Shown here piece by piece: positions 8,367-18,299 of a DNA stretch of 64,000 bases (positions are counted from its first letter, which is position 1; the number at the start of each line of letters is the position of its first letter). Below the pieces are notes generated by a model. That model saw nothing but the letters and a program-made list of their open reading frames with translations. It was not told the DNA's origin and did no database searches. A program made the position numbers and the translations under genes. Source of the DNA: Gp6-AA40 sp963741135. GTDB lineage: Bacteria > Acidobacteriota > Vicinamibacteria > Vicinamibacterales > UBA2999. Where the stretch lies: assembly GCA_963741135.1 (NCBI GenBank), contig CAVUHC010000002.1:558001-622000 (forward strand), given 5' to 3'.

Positions 8367-9691
8367 AAGCCAGTGATGCGAATCCCGCCCGAAAACGACC
8401 ATCGGTGCGGTGGGCGGAAAATGCCGGTCTCCTTCAATGTCGACTTGACGCGAAACGTATGCAGCAGCCGGTGATAGTCGTACGGCATGCCGTTCTGCCG
8501 GTGGACCGCGACATCGAGCTTGTAGGTCCCTTCGACGAGATCGAGCTTCTCGATCACAAAGCGCACCTCCCCGTCACCGGAAAGCTCACCGGCAGTGGCG
8601 CCCTCGATCAACGTGTTGGTGCCGTAGCAGCAGACGCCGTCGGCGTTGAAGATGCCTACGCCGAATGCGAAATCACTGACCGACTGATTCGCGCGAACGC
8701 GCAATCGGATCTCGACACCCTCGCCTGATTGAAACATGTGGGAAGAATCCCCGCTCGCGCCCACAAGATCCACCGACGTGATTTCCACTTCGCGTGAGCC
8801 CCACCGGCCTTCGGAGGCCTTGAACATGTTCAGGTCTTCGCCGGGACCCGGGATCCGGGGTCCCGGATCCGTGCCTTGGGACTGGGGATTTGGGATTTGG
8901 GAATTGGGATTTGCGTCGTCGTCGGCCGCAAGTTGCCGATTCTCCGCACTCGCCACATCCATCAAATACGCGTCGATGACCCGCTTCGGATCGCCGTGGG
9001 CCTTCACGACGCCGCCGTCGAGCCAGAGCGCCTCGTCACAGAAACGGGTGACCAGGTCCAGAGAGTGCGTGACCAGCAGCACGGTGCGCCCGCGGCGTCT
9101 GAGGTCCGCAAACTTGTCCAGGCACTTGTGGGTGAACGCCTCGTCGCCGACCGCGAGCACTTCATCGACGAGGAGCACATCCGGGTCGACGTTGATCGCG
9201 ACGGCAAAGCCGAGGCGCATGTACATGCCAGACGAATACGTTTTGACCGGCGCTTCGATGAATTCATCGAGCTCGGCAAAACGGACGATGTCGTCGAAGC
9301 GACGGGCGATCTCGCGGCGGCTCAGGCCGAGCATCATGCCGTTGATGTAGACGTTCTCACGGCCGGAAATCTCGGGATGAAAGCCCGCGCCAAGCTCGAT
9401 GAGCGCCGACACGCGGCCGTTGACGCGAACCGTACCCGAGGTCGGCTTGCCGATACCCGCGATCAATTTCAGCATCGTGCTCTTGCCGGAGCCGTTGCGG
9501 CCAATGATCCCGAACGTCTTGCCCGACGGCACGTCGAACGACACGCCCTTGAGCGCTTCGAACACCGCGTCGGGCGTGAGGTCGCGCAGGATGCTGCCCG
9601 ACAACAGCGCGCTCTTCAGCGTCGCAAACTGCCTGCGCCGGCCGTAGCGGCGATAGCGCTTATGGACGTCGCGGACCTCGATCGCGTTCAT
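8363..9691 (-). CDS. Wzt-type ABC exporter ATPase with C-terminal glycan-recognition domain
   Basis: 442 aa. The nucleotide-binding domain has Walker A GRNGSGKST (about residues 64-72), the variant signature YSSGM and Walker B VLLVDEVLAVGDE. This is the polysaccharide/teichoic-acid exporter class (Wzt, TagH, RfbE). The C-terminal ~150 residues (VEITSVDLVG to FSGGIRITGL) form a Wzt_C-like beta-sandwich that recognises the polymer end. The linker is a proline/asparagine-rich period-7 segment encoded by heptanucleotide repeats (8841-8915). The start ATG at 9691 begins MNAIEVRDVHKRY. It pairs with the permease at 9819-10613. Confidence 0.9.
   Translation of the reverse strand: MNAIEVRDVHKRYRRYGRRRQFATLKSALLSGSILRDLTPDAVFEALKGVSFDVPSGKTFGIIGRNGSGKSTMLKLIAGIGKPTSGTVRVNGRVSALIELGAGFHPEISGRENVYINGMMLGLSRREIARRFDDIVRFAELDEFIEAPVKTYSSGMYMRLGFAVAINVDPDVLLVDEVLAVGDEAFTHKCLDKFADLRRRGRTVLLVTHSLDLVTRFCDEALWLDGGVVKAHGDPKRVIDAYLMDVASAENRQLAADDDANPNSQIPNPQSQGTDPGPRIPGPGEDLNMFKASEGRWGSREVEITSVDLVGASGDSSHMFQSGEGVEIRLRVRANQSVSDFAFGVGIFNADGVCCYGTNTLIEGATAGELSGDGEVRFVIEKLDLVEGTYKLDVAVHRQNGMPYDYHRLLHTFRVKSTLKETGIFRPPHRWSFSGGIRITGL
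8841..8915. repeat. Tandem 7-nt repeats inside the exporter ATPase gene
   Basis: From about 8843 the plus strand reads as successive heptamers of the type GGGACCC, GGGATCC, GGGGTCC, CGGATCC, then GGGACTG, GGGATTT, GGGATTT, GGGAATT, GGGATTT. Seven is not a multiple of three, so the translated linker has a 7-residue period (NPNSQIPNPQSQ). The insertion is in frame and sits between the ATPase and Wzt_C domains. Confidence 0.7.
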
Positions 9692-9818
9692 ACGGTGGCC
9701 ACCAAGAACACAAAGACGGATTGGCCACAAAGGTCACTAAGAACACGATGTACAAAACCCATAGTGACCTTTGTGTTCTTCGTGGCTAAAACCGTCTTCG
9801 TGGCCATCGCGGGGCTCG
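9692..9818. repeat. Imperfect inverted repeat filling an intergenic gap
   Basis: The whole gap between the permease stop and the ATPase start consists of related units such as CCACAAAGGTCACTA (left arm) and TAGTGACCTTTGTG (right arm) with extra copies of AAGAACACAAAG and CTTCGTGGC. The arms can pair around a short central GATGTACAAAACCCA region. A related string, CTGTGTCTCTGTGGC, lies near 15736-15750. Role unknown; a 3'-end structure or dispersed repeat is likely. Confidence 0.55.
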
Positions 9819-10613
9819 TCATACTTCCTCCGCCAGCGTATCCCTCAGCCGATCGAACACGAAGTACCCGAAGAGAAGGATGACGAGGGAGGCCGCGCCG
9901 ACGGCAAGCAGCCGGTTGCTCTGCATGAAGGGTCCGGACTTGAACAGCACCTCCTGATACGCGATCACGAGATGGGTAAACGGATTGAGATTCAACAACC
10001 GCCGCACGCGCTCAGGCGCCTGCGTGATGGGATAGATGATCGGCGTCGCGAAGAACCAGAGCGTCAGCAAGTTGGCCAGAAGGTCGCGCACATCACGAAA
10101 ATGAACGGTCAGCGCGGAGACCAGCAGGGCCAGCCCCACCGTGAGCACGAGCTGTATCGCGACGATGAGCGGCAACCACAGGAGATCCGTGGGCGTCACC
10201 GGCACCCGGTAGTAGATCAGAAAGGCCGCCAGGATCGGCAACCCCAGGCAGAAGTGCACGAGCCCGGCGAGCACCGTGACGATCGGCAGCACTTCGGCCG
10301 GGAACAAGACCTTCTTGATCAAGTTTCCCCCGGCCACGAGCACATTGGACGATTCGAGCAATGACGAGGAAAACCACGTCCACGGCAGGATTCCGCAGAA
10401 CATGAAGACCGCGTACGGCTCGAGCTCCGACGGGTGCACCCCCGGCAACACCACCGTGAAGACGACGGTGTAGATCACGAGAAGCAGAAGCGGGTTGACG
10501 AACGACCAGAAGAAGCCGAGGAACGATCCGCGGTAGCGCGCTTTGAGTTCCCGCGCGACGAGGCTGGAGATCAGCGCCCGATATCGGAACAGTTGTCTGA
10601 GATTGGCGAGCAA
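9819..10613 (-). CDS. Wzm-type ABC-2 polysaccharide export permease
   Basis: 264-aa integral membrane protein with six predicted transmembrane helices. It starts LRQLFRYRALISSLVARELKARYRGSFLGFFWSFVNP, the conserved ABC-2 entry region (ELKxRYRxSxLGxxW). It would carry undecaprenyl-linked polysaccharide (O-antigen, capsule or teichoic-like polymer) across the inner membrane with the ATPase encoded next. The gap between them holds an inverted repeat. No glycosyltransferases lie nearby, so the polymer is unknown. Confidence 0.88.
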   Translation of the reverse strand: MLANLRQLFRYRALISSLVARELKARYRGSFLGFFWSFVNPLLLLVIYTVVFTVVLPGVHPSELEPYAVFMFCGILPWTWFSSSLLESSNVLVAGGNLIKKVLFPAEVLPIVTVLAGLVHFCLGLPILAAFLIYYRVPVTPTDLLWLPLIVAIQLVLTVGLALLVSALTVHFRDVRDLLANLLTLWFFATPIIYPITQAPERVRRLLNLNPFTHLVIAYQEVLFKSGPFMQSNRLLAVGAASLVILLFGYFVFDRLRDTLAEEV

Positions 10614-10623
10614 CTGTCGCCAG

Positions 10624-10691
10624 TGTAGCCGAGGCGGGCCTTAGCCCCACAGGCGAGCTTCACAGGCTCGCCTACGCGGCCGGCGGCTACA
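10624..10691. repeat. Nested palindromes downstream of atpC
   Basis: TGTAGCCG (10624-10631) is exactly complementary to CGGCTACA (10684-10691). Inside it AGGCGAGC (10651-10658) pairs with GCTCGCCT (10666-10673), followed by ACG. The structure follows the end of the F1 ATPase operon (atpC stop at 10695), so it could serve as its 3'-end structure. No T-tract. Confidence 0.5.
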
Positions 10692-10694
10692 GAT

Positions 10695-11123
10695 TCACAC
10701 GCGTGTCCTGGCGCGCGTGGCGACCTGGAGGCGAATCAGCGATTTCATCAGCGCGATGCGGGCGCGCTCGATATCGACATCAACCGACGAGGTCGGGCTG
10801 GCGAGCAGCGCCTCCGCGCGCTGTTTCGCCCGCTCGGCACGCTGGATGTCAATCTCCTGGGCGCGCTCGCCGATCTGCGCGAGCACGGTGACTGAATCGG
10901 GCAGGACTTCCACGAAACCAAACGCGATCGCGACGTAATGCTTCTCCTGGCCCTGCCGGTACCAAAGCTCGCCGACCTTCAGCGTCGAGAGCAGCGGGGT
11001 GTGACCGGGCAGCACGCCAAGATAGCCCTCGCTGCCAGGCACCACCACCTCGTCGACCTCCTCGCGGAGGACGGCGCGATCGGGCGTCACGATCTCGAGG
11101 GTCAGTTTCGTTGGTGGAGCCAT
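10695..11123 (-). CDS. atpC: ATP synthase F1 epsilon subunit
   Basis: 142 aa. The N-terminal beta-sandwich (LTLEIVTPDRAVLREEVDEVVVPG, then GYLGVLPGHTPLLSTL) and C-terminal helical hairpin (RAERAKQRAEALL, then IERARIALMKSLIRLQVATR) are complete. Epsilon is part of the central stalk and can inhibit ATP hydrolysis by extending its C-terminal helices. It starts 2 nt after the atpD stop, last gene of the atpHAGDC operon. Confidence 0.94.
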   Translation of the reverse strand: MAPPTKLTLEIVTPDRAVLREEVDEVVVPGSEGYLGVLPGHTPLLSTLKVGELWYRQGQEKHYVAIAFGFVEVLPDSVTVLAQIGERAQEIDIQRAERAKQRAEALLASPTSSVDVDIERARIALMKSLIRLQVATRARTRV

Positions 11124-11125
11124 GA

Positions 11126-12586
11126 TCAGGCCGTTTTCATCCCTTGAGCTTTTTCGACCGCTTCTTCGATCGTGCCGACCATGTAGAACGCCTGCTCCGG
11201 CAGCGCGTCGTGCTTGCCTTCGGCGACCTCCTTGAAACCACGGATCGTGTCGGCGATCTGGACGTACTTCCCCTTGAAGCCGGTGAACTGTTCGGCGACG
11301 AAGAACGGCTGCGAGAAGAATCGCTGCAGCTTGCGCGCGCGCGAAACCGTGAGCCGATCCTCTTCAGACAGCTCGTCGATGCCGAGGATCGCGATGATGT
11401 CCTGCAGGTCCTTGTAGCGCTGCAGGATCTGTTTCACCGATCGCGCGACGTTGTAGTGCTCGTCGCCAAGAATACGCGGATCGAGAATGCGTGACGTCGA
11501 CGCCAGCGGATCGACGGCGGGGTAGATCCCCAGCTCGGCGATCTGGCGCGAAAGGTTGGTCGTCGCATCGAGGTGCGCGAATGTCGTCGCCGGCGCCGGA
11601 TCGGTATAGTCGTCCGCAGGGACGTAAATCGCCTGCACCGACGTGATCGACCCCTTCTTCGTCGACGTGATGCGCTCCTGCAGCTCGCCCATCTCGGTCA
11701 GCAGCGTCGGCTGGTAGCCGACCGCCGACGGCATGCGGCCAAGCAGCGCCGACACCTCGGAACCCGCCTGCGTGAACCGGAAGATGTTGTCGATGAAGAG
11801 CAGGACGTCCTTGCCTTCCGCATCGCGGAAGTACTCAGCGACCGTGAGCGCCGAGAGACCGACGCGGAGACGCGCGCCCGGCGGTTCCGTCATCTGTCCG
11901 TAGACAAGCGCCGCGCGCGACTTCGACGGGTCGTTCACGTCGATGACGCCCGACTCCTGGAACTCGAGCCACAGGTCGTTGCCTTCGCGCGTGCGTTCAC
12001 CGACACCGCCGAACACCGACACCCCGCCGTGCTTCAGCGCGATGTTGTGAATCAGCTCCATGATGATGACGGTCTTCCCGACGCCAGCGCCGCCGAACAG
12101 CCCGATCTTGCCGCCCTGCAGGTACGGCTCGAGCAGGTCGATGACCTTGATGCCCGTCTCGAACATCTTCAGCTCGGTCGACTGCTGTTCGAGCGTGGGC
12201 GCGTGCCGGTGGATGGGCCAGCGCTCTTTCGACATCACGGGACGATCAGGGAAATCGACCGGCTCGCCAAGGACGTTGAGCACGCGGCCGAGCGTCTCGG
12301 GACCGACCGGCATCGATATCGGTGCGCCCGTGTCAATTACCTGCATGCCGCGCGTCATGCCGTCGGTCGGCTTCATCGCGACCGCTCGCACGCGGTTCTC
12401 GCCGAGATGCTGTTCGACCTCCGCGACGACGTCGATCTTTTCGGCGCCGCCTCCGCCGTCGGAGACCACGCGGACCGCGTTATAGATCGCGGGGAGGTGT
12501 CCGTCGGCGAACTCGATGTCAATCACGGGGCCGATCACTTGAACAACTTTGCCAGTTCGTTGTGCAGTTGCTGCTGCGGTTGCCAT
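11126..12586 (-). CDS. atpD: ATP synthase F1 beta subunit
   Basis: Catalytic subunit, 486 aa, full length. Walker A GGAGVGKT is at residues 165-172; GERTREGNDL carries the catalytic glutamate region, and the DELSEED-type lever is present as IDELSEED. The ALLGRMPSAVGYQPTL segment is the conserved nucleotide-binding loop. It lies between atpG and atpC in the same operon. Residues 1-12 are an Ala/Thr-rich extension. Confidence 0.97.
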   Translation of the reverse strand: MATAAATAQRTGKVVQVIGPVIDIEFADGHLPAIYNAVRVVSDGGGGAEKIDVVAEVEQHLGENRVRAVAMKPTDGMTRGMQVIDTGAPISMPVGPETLGRVLNVLGEPVDFPDRPVMSKERWPIHRHAPTLEQQSTELKMFETGIKVIDLLEPYLQGGKIGLFGGAGVGKTVIIMELIHNIALKHGGVSVFGGVGERTREGNDLWLEFQESGVIDVNDPSKSRAALVYGQMTEPPGARLRVGLSALTVAEYFRDAEGKDVLLFIDNIFRFTQAGSEVSALLGRMPSAVGYQPTLLTEMGELQERITSTKKGSITSVQAIYVPADDYTDPAPATTFAHLDATTNLSRQIAELGIYPAVDPLASTSRILDPRILGDEHYNVARSVKQILQRYKDLQDIIAILGIDELSEEDRLTVSRARKLQRFFSQPFFVAEQFTGFKGKYVQIADTIRGFKEVAEGKHDALPEQAFYMVGTIEEAVEKAQGMKTA

Positions 12587-12600
12587 TGCTGATTCCTTCT

Positions 12601-13470
12601 CTATGTCGCGGCGGCTCCTGAGACCACCTCGATGATTTCGCGGGTGATCGCGGCCTGCCGAACCTTGTTCATATAGAGCGTCAGGTTCTCGAGCATGTCC
12701 GCCGAGTTCCGGGTCGCCGCGTCCATCGCCGTCATCTGCGCCGCGAAGAACGCGGCGTTTGATTCGAGCAGTGCCCGGTAGACCTGCACCTGCACGTGCC
12801 GAGGCAGCAGGTCGCGAAAGATCTGCTCCGGTGTCGGCTCATAGAGGTAATCGACAGCCGGTCCCGCAACGGCGGCGTCCGATTCCAGGCGTGGGATGGG
12901 CAGCAGCCGCTCAACGACGATCCTCTGAGACATCACCGACTTGAACTCGTTGTAGACGAGGTAGACGCTCGACGCCTTGCCTGACGTGAAGTCCTCGATG
13001 GCGGCGTCGGCGATGTCCACCGCGTCGCCAAACGTCAACTTCTGAAAAATCCCGACCGCTTCGTAACGCACGGCGAATCCGCGGCGACGGAAGAATTCGC
13101 GACCCTTGCGCCCAATCAGGCCCAGAGCCACATCGCGACCGGGCGTCTCGTTGAGGATGAACTGGCCGGCGGCTTTGATGACGTTCGAGTTGAAGCTGCC
13201 GCACAGGCCGCGGTCGGCGGTGATCACGATCAGAAGCGGGCGACCGCTTCCCTGCGGAGGAATCCGGAGCAGCGGGTGCGCGCCCTGCTCGACCCGGGCC
13301 ACGAGGCCGTTCAGCACTTTCAGCATCCGCTGGGCAAACGGGCGCGCCGAGATGACACGATCCTGCGCCCGCTTGAGGCGCGAGGCCGCGATCATCTTCA
13401 TCGCCTTCGTGATCTGCTGCGTCGACTTGACCGCGCGGATCCGGCGCCGGAGATCAATCAGAGACGGCAT
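12601..13470 (-). CDS. atpG: ATP synthase F1 gamma subunit
   Basis: 289 aa, central rotor shaft. The N-terminal helix (SLIDLRRRIRAVKSTQQITKAMKMIAASRLKRAQ) and C-terminal helix (AMDAATRNSADMLENLTLYMNKVRQAAITREIIEVVSGA) form the conserved coiled coil. The Rossmann-like middle contains ADRGLCGSFNSNV. It begins 3 nt after the atpA stop and ends 14 nt before atpD. Confidence 0.96.
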   Translation of the reverse strand: MPSLIDLRRRIRAVKSTQQITKAMKMIAASRLKRAQDRVISARPFAQRMLKVLNGLVARVEQGAHPLLRIPPQGSGRPLLIVITADRGLCGSFNSNVIKAAGQFILNETPGRDVALGLIGRKGREFFRRRGFAVRYEAVGIFQKLTFGDAVDIADAAIEDFTSGKASSVYLVYNEFKSVMSQRIVVERLLPIPRLESDAAVAGPAVDYLYEPTPEQIFRDLLPRHVQVQVYRALLESNAAFFAAQMTAMDAATRNSADMLENLTLYMNKVRQAAITREIIEVVSGAAAT

Positions 13471-13473
13471 GCG

Positions 13474-15006
<1,533 letters not shown>

Positions 15007-15021
15007 GTCGATCCTTCACAC

Positions 15022-15043
15022 GCCGGGTCCCAAAGGACCCGGC
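15022..15043. repeat. Perfect GC-rich palindrome between atpH and atpA
   Basis: GCCGGGTCC (15022-15030) and GGACCCGGC (15035-15043) are exact complements around CAAA, followed by CTACC. It lies in the 37-nt gap inside the atp operon, so it could tune read-through or mRNA stability rather than end the operon. It resembles the elements at 425-446 and 10651-10673. Confidence 0.55.
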
Positions 15044-15589
15044 CTACCCCTGCTGGGTCAATCGTTGGCGAATCTTCGAAAGCTGCGTCGCGACGCTTCC
15101 GTCGTACACGGTGCTGCCAATACGCGCGATGATGCCGCCGATGATCGTGGGATCCACGCTCGTGGTGACGTCGACGCGGCGCCCGGTGACCTGCGCGAGA
15201 CGCTGCTCCAGCTGCGCGGCACGCTCTGCTGACAGCGGCGCCGCCGTGGTGACCTCGGCTCGCACGATCTGCTGGTGCTCCATGAGACGTTCGCGGTACA
15301 CCGCGATCAAATCCGGCACGAGCGCGAGCCGATCGCGCTCCGCGAGCAGCGCCAGGAGCTTTCGCACCGGCGATGAGACCTCCAGCCGCGTCGTCAGGGC
15401 CTCAGTGACGGCCCGCTTGCCCGCAACGGGCACCCCCGGATTGGTCAGAACGCTCTGGAGCTCCGGGCTCGACGTCAGCAGGCTCGCGAATGCGGACAGA
15501 TCGCGCTCCGCCTGCACCGGATCAGATTCGTTCAGCGCGACATCGAACAGGGCTCTCGCGTAGCGGGAGGCGGAGGCTCGGGATGGCAT
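15044..15589 (-). CDS. atpH: ATP synthase F1 delta subunit
   Basis: 181 aa, peripheral-stalk subunit connecting F1 to the b subunits. The start at 15589 gives the typical beginning PSRASASRYARALFDVA. The C-terminal part has ERLMEHQQIVRAEVTTAAPL and DPTIIGGIIARIGSTVYDGS, the conserved delta signature. It is the first gene of the F1 operon. No atpB, atpE or atpF precedes it; parB does. The 167-nt gap upstream should hold the operon promoter, but I see no clear consensus boxes. Confidence 0.93.
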   Translation of the reverse strand: MPSRASASRYARALFDVALNESDPVQAERDLSAFASLLTSSPELQSVLTNPGVPVAGKRAVTEALTTRLEVSSPVRKLLALLAERDRLALVPDLIAVYRERLMEHQQIVRAEVTTAAPLSAERAAQLEQRLAQVTGRRVDVTTSVDPTIIGGIIARIGSTVYDGSVATQLSKIRQRLTQQG

Positions 15590-15756
15590 CGTTTCAGGCT
15601 GTTGTCTGACCGTGTTCTCGTGTTCGGGCCGGGGACGTACAAACGAGCTTGTACCTGGAAGGCACAAACTTCCTTTTTATATCAGGCCCACAGGGGGAAT
15701 GGGAAGAGGAATCCCTGAAAGGTCTTCTCTGTGACTCTGTGTCTCTGTGGCTCGTT

Positions 15757-16623
15757 TTACCGCACGTCTGTGATTTGTTCGTAAATGCGGTTCAGCTCGG
15801 CCTCGGATCCGAAGCTGATTTCGATGGTGCCGCCCTGGGCGCCCCGCAGTATGCGGACCTTCGTGCCGAGCGCAAACCGCAGGCGATCCTCGGCGGCGCG
15901 AGTATGGACGTCTTTCGCCGCCTCGGCCTTGGGTGCGCGCGGCGCCGGCGGCGACGCGAGCCGTTTGACGAGCGCTTCGGTCTCGCGCACCGAGAGCGAG
16001 CGCGAGATGACCTCCCGGGAGGCCTGTCGCTGGAGGGCCGGATCCGAGAGCGCGAGCAGCGCGCGCGCGTGTCCCATGGCCAGCGCACCCGACGCGAGAT
16101 CCGCGCGCACTTCATCCGCCAGCTTCAGCAAGCGCACGTAGTTCGCCACGGAGCTTCGATCCTTGCCGACCGCGGCCGCAATCTGATCGTGGGTCAGTCC
16201 GAATTCGTCTGCGAGCCGCTGGTACGCAGCAGCTTCGTCAACGGGATTCAGGTTCTCACGTTGAATGTTTTCGATGAGCGCCAGCTGCAGCAGCTGTTGA
16301 CCGGAATCGACGGGCATGTCGCGAACAACGACCGGCACCTTGAGAAGTCCCGCGCGCTGGGCCGCTCGCCACCGACGCTCGCCCGCGATGATGCGATAGA
16401 GGTCGCCCATGCGCTGGACGAGAATCGGCTGAATCACGCCGTTTTCCTTGATGGAGCGCGCCAGCTCGTCGAGCTTCGCATCATCCATCTGCACGCGCGG
16501 CTGCTTCTCGTTAGGCGCGATGAGATCGATGTCGATTTCAATGGCGCCCTGCCGCGAAGGCTCCGGCACGTCGGGGATCAGCGCGCTGAGGCCTTTGCCA
16601 AGTGCCGGTCGTCGTTCGAGCAT
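15757..16623 (-). CDS. parB: Chromosome-partitioning protein ParB (Spo0J)
   Basis: 288 aa. It begins LERRPALGKGLSALIPD, the usual ParB N-terminus. The CTPase/ParB-N domain has IAGERRWRAAQRAG and LIENIQRENLNPVDEA; the HTH (LTHDQIAAAVGKDRSSVANYVRLLKL) reads parS; the C-terminus dimerises. The start at 16623 is preceded by GAGAGGGAC. ParB binds parS (two sites at 17520-17635), slides as a CTP clamp and works with ParA, whose gene ends 17 nt upstream. Confidence 0.95.
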   Translation of the reverse strand: MLERRPALGKGLSALIPDVPEPSRQGAIEIDIDLIAPNEKQPRVQMDDAKLDELARSIKENGVIQPILVQRMGDLYRIIAGERRWRAAQRAGLLKVPVVVRDMPVDSGQQLLQLALIENIQRENLNPVDEAAAYQRLADEFGLTHDQIAAAVGKDRSSVANYVRLLKLADEVRADLASGALAMGHARALLALSDPALQRQASREVISRSLSVRETEALVKRLASPPAPRAPKAEAAKDVHTRAAEDRLRFALGTKVRILRGAQGGTIEISFGSEAELNRIYEQITDVR

Positions 16624-16640
16624 GTCGTCCCTCTCCGAAA

Positions 16641-17450
16641 TCAGGCCGCGTGACGCGACAGCATTTCCTTCGCAAGCGCCATGTATGCCGCGGCGCCGCG
16701 CGACTTCGTGTCGTACAACACCCCCGGCGTCCCGTGGCTTGGCGCCTCGCCCAGTTTGACGTTGCGCGGAATGATGGTGTTGAAGACTTTCTCTTTGAAG
16801 AACTCGCGCACGTCGCGCGCCACGAGCTGTCCCAGGTTCGTCCGGTCGTCGTACATCGTCAGGAGGACCCCCTCGATGTCGAGCGAGGGATTCAATCCCC
16901 CACGGACGCGTCTCATCGTTCCGACGAGCTCGGCAAGGCCTTCGAGGGCGAAGTACTCGCAGTGCAGGGGTATCAGCACGGCATCTGCGGCAACCAGTGC
17001 ATTCAGCGTGAGCAGACCGAGCGACGGCGGGCAATCGATGAAGATGTATTGGAAGCGAGACCGAAGGGGCTCGAGTACGCGTTGCAGACGACGCTCGCGT
17101 TCGAGCATTGGAACCATCTCGATCTCGGCCCCCGTCAGATTCCGGTCGGCGGGCATCAGATAGAGGTTGTCGATCCCTGTCGGGAGGACGAAGGAATCAG
17201 TCACGGTTCCGTCCACGTCCATCAGCGCCTCGTAGGCGGTCCCGCCAGGCGCCCGCTGTCCCTTGAGGCCAACGCCGCTCGTGAGGTTTCCCTGCGGGTC
17301 AACGTCGACCAGAAGAACCGGGCGGCCTTCAAGGGCCAGCGAGGTGGCGACATTGATGGCCGTGGTCGTCTTACCGACCCCGCCCTTCTGGTTCGCGACC
17401 GCCACGATACGGCCACGGAGCGTTTCGCTCACCTCAGCATTTTCTGTCAT
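16641..17450 (-). CDS. parA: Chromosome-partitioning ATPase ParA (Soj)
   Basis: 269-aa deviant Walker ATPase. RIVAVANQKGGVGKTTTAINV carries the P-loop with signature lysine (residues 22-28), followed by VLLVDVDPQGNLTSG and FIDCPPSLGLLTLNAL. It segregates the origin together with ParB. The start ATG at 17450 gives the standard spacing before the P-loop; the frame stays open further upstream but that part lacks family similarity. Two parS-like sites lie upstream, between parA and rsmG. Confidence 0.95.
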   Translation of the reverse strand: MTENAEVSETLRGRIVAVANQKGGVGKTTTAINVATSLALEGRPVLLVDVDPQGNLTSGVGLKGQRAPGGTAYEALMDVDGTVTDSFVLPTGIDNLYLMPADRNLTGAEIEMVPMLERERRLQRVLEPLRSRFQYIFIDCPPSLGLLTLNALVAADAVLIPLHCEYFALEGLAELVGTMRRVRGGLNPSLDIEGVLLTMYDDRTNLGQLVARDVREFFKEKVFNTIIPRNVKLGEAPSHGTPGVLYDTKSRGAAAYMALAKEMLSRHAA

Positions 17451-17519
17451 ACGACCAATTGCAGAGTTGTTGTGTCCTTGCACAATGTAGTACGCAGCTA
17501 ATCGTGGTGTCAACGGTTA

Positions 17520-17533
17520 GTTTCACGTGAAAC
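17520..17533. other. parS centromere site 1
   Basis: GTTTCACGTGAAAC, a perfect 14-nt palindrome identical to the core of the bacterial parS consensus. It lies 70 nt upstream of the parA start and near the predicted origin, as expected for the ParB loading site. Confidence 0.9.
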
Positions 17534-17621
17534 GGCGAATATAACACGAATGTATGTGGTTCTAATGCGGTTGAGTTCGAACTCCAGCATTCGGCATTCA
17601 GCAACCGGGGTTGGTCGTTTT

Positions 17622-17635
17622 GTTTCACGTGGAAC
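17622..17635. other. parS centromere site 2
   Basis: GTTTCACGTGGAAC, one mismatch from the palindromic parS core. It overlaps the last codons and stop of rsmG (stop 17625-17627), so the site is embedded in coding DNA. Spacing to site 1 is 102 nt. Confidence 0.85.
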
Positions 17636-18299
17636 GTTGCCGTCCAACGTGACGTTTTTCCAAGATAACCAGCCGGCTCCGCAAAGATTCCAGGAGCGGA
17701 AACGTCGCAGACCATGCGAGCGGTGGGGTGACTGTTTCGGAGGGATCAGCAGCGGTAGTGCCTCTGAACAGCAACAACACACCGCCAGGTTTGATGAACG
17801 CCTGCAGGTTCGAGAGCAGCCGCGGTTCCACGCGAACCGCTCTCATCGTCACAAGATCGTGTGCTTCGTGCAGCTCCGGGCGAGCGAGTAATTCCTCATA
17901 TCGGGAGGCCGCGACCTCGGCGCCTTCGAGCGCGACAGCACGCACCGCCTCGCGCAGAAACACGGACTTTCGAGTCTTGGACTCGACCATCAACAACCGG
18001 ATCGAGGGGACTGCAAGCGCCATTGGGATGGCTGGTGAGCCGCCGCCGCTTCCGACGTCGAGCATTCGCGTGGCACCCGTTGGGACGTGTCGTGCCGCAA
18101 CGAGTGGCTCGATGAGGAGCCGGTCCAGCGTGTCTGGCGTCGGTTCGGTGAGGTTGAAACCGGTCAGGTTGATCTTGCGGTTCCAGGTCTCAAGGAGGCG
18201 GAAGTAGGTCTCGAGGCGAAGCGCGGTGTCCGGAGGAATTGTGAGCCGGGCGCGTTTCGCCCGCCGAAGCAGCCGATCCTGGAACTCACGGGTCGTCAC
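17625..18299 (-). CDS. rsmG: 16S rRNA (guanine-527-N7)-methyltransferase
   Basis: 224 aa, SAM-dependent enzyme methylating G527 of 16S rRNA. The fold is complete: N-terminal helix region (ETYFRLLETWNRKINLTGFN), SAM motif LDVGSGGGSPAIPMA, VESKTRKSVFLREA and the late strand GGVLLLFRG. Its ATG overlaps the mnmG stop (ATGA), so the two are coupled. The 3' end contains a parS site. Confidence 0.95.
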   Translation of the reverse strand: MTTREFQDRLLRRAKRARLTIPPDTALRLETYFRLLETWNRKINLTGFNLTEPTPDTLDRLLIEPLVAARHVPTGATRMLDVGSGGGSPAIPMALAVPSIRLLMVESKTRKSVFLREAVRAVALEGAEVAASRYEELLARPELHEAHDLVTMRAVRVEPRLLSNLQAFIKPGGVLLLFRGTTAADPSETVTPPLAWSATFPLLESLRSRLVILEKRHVGRQRST

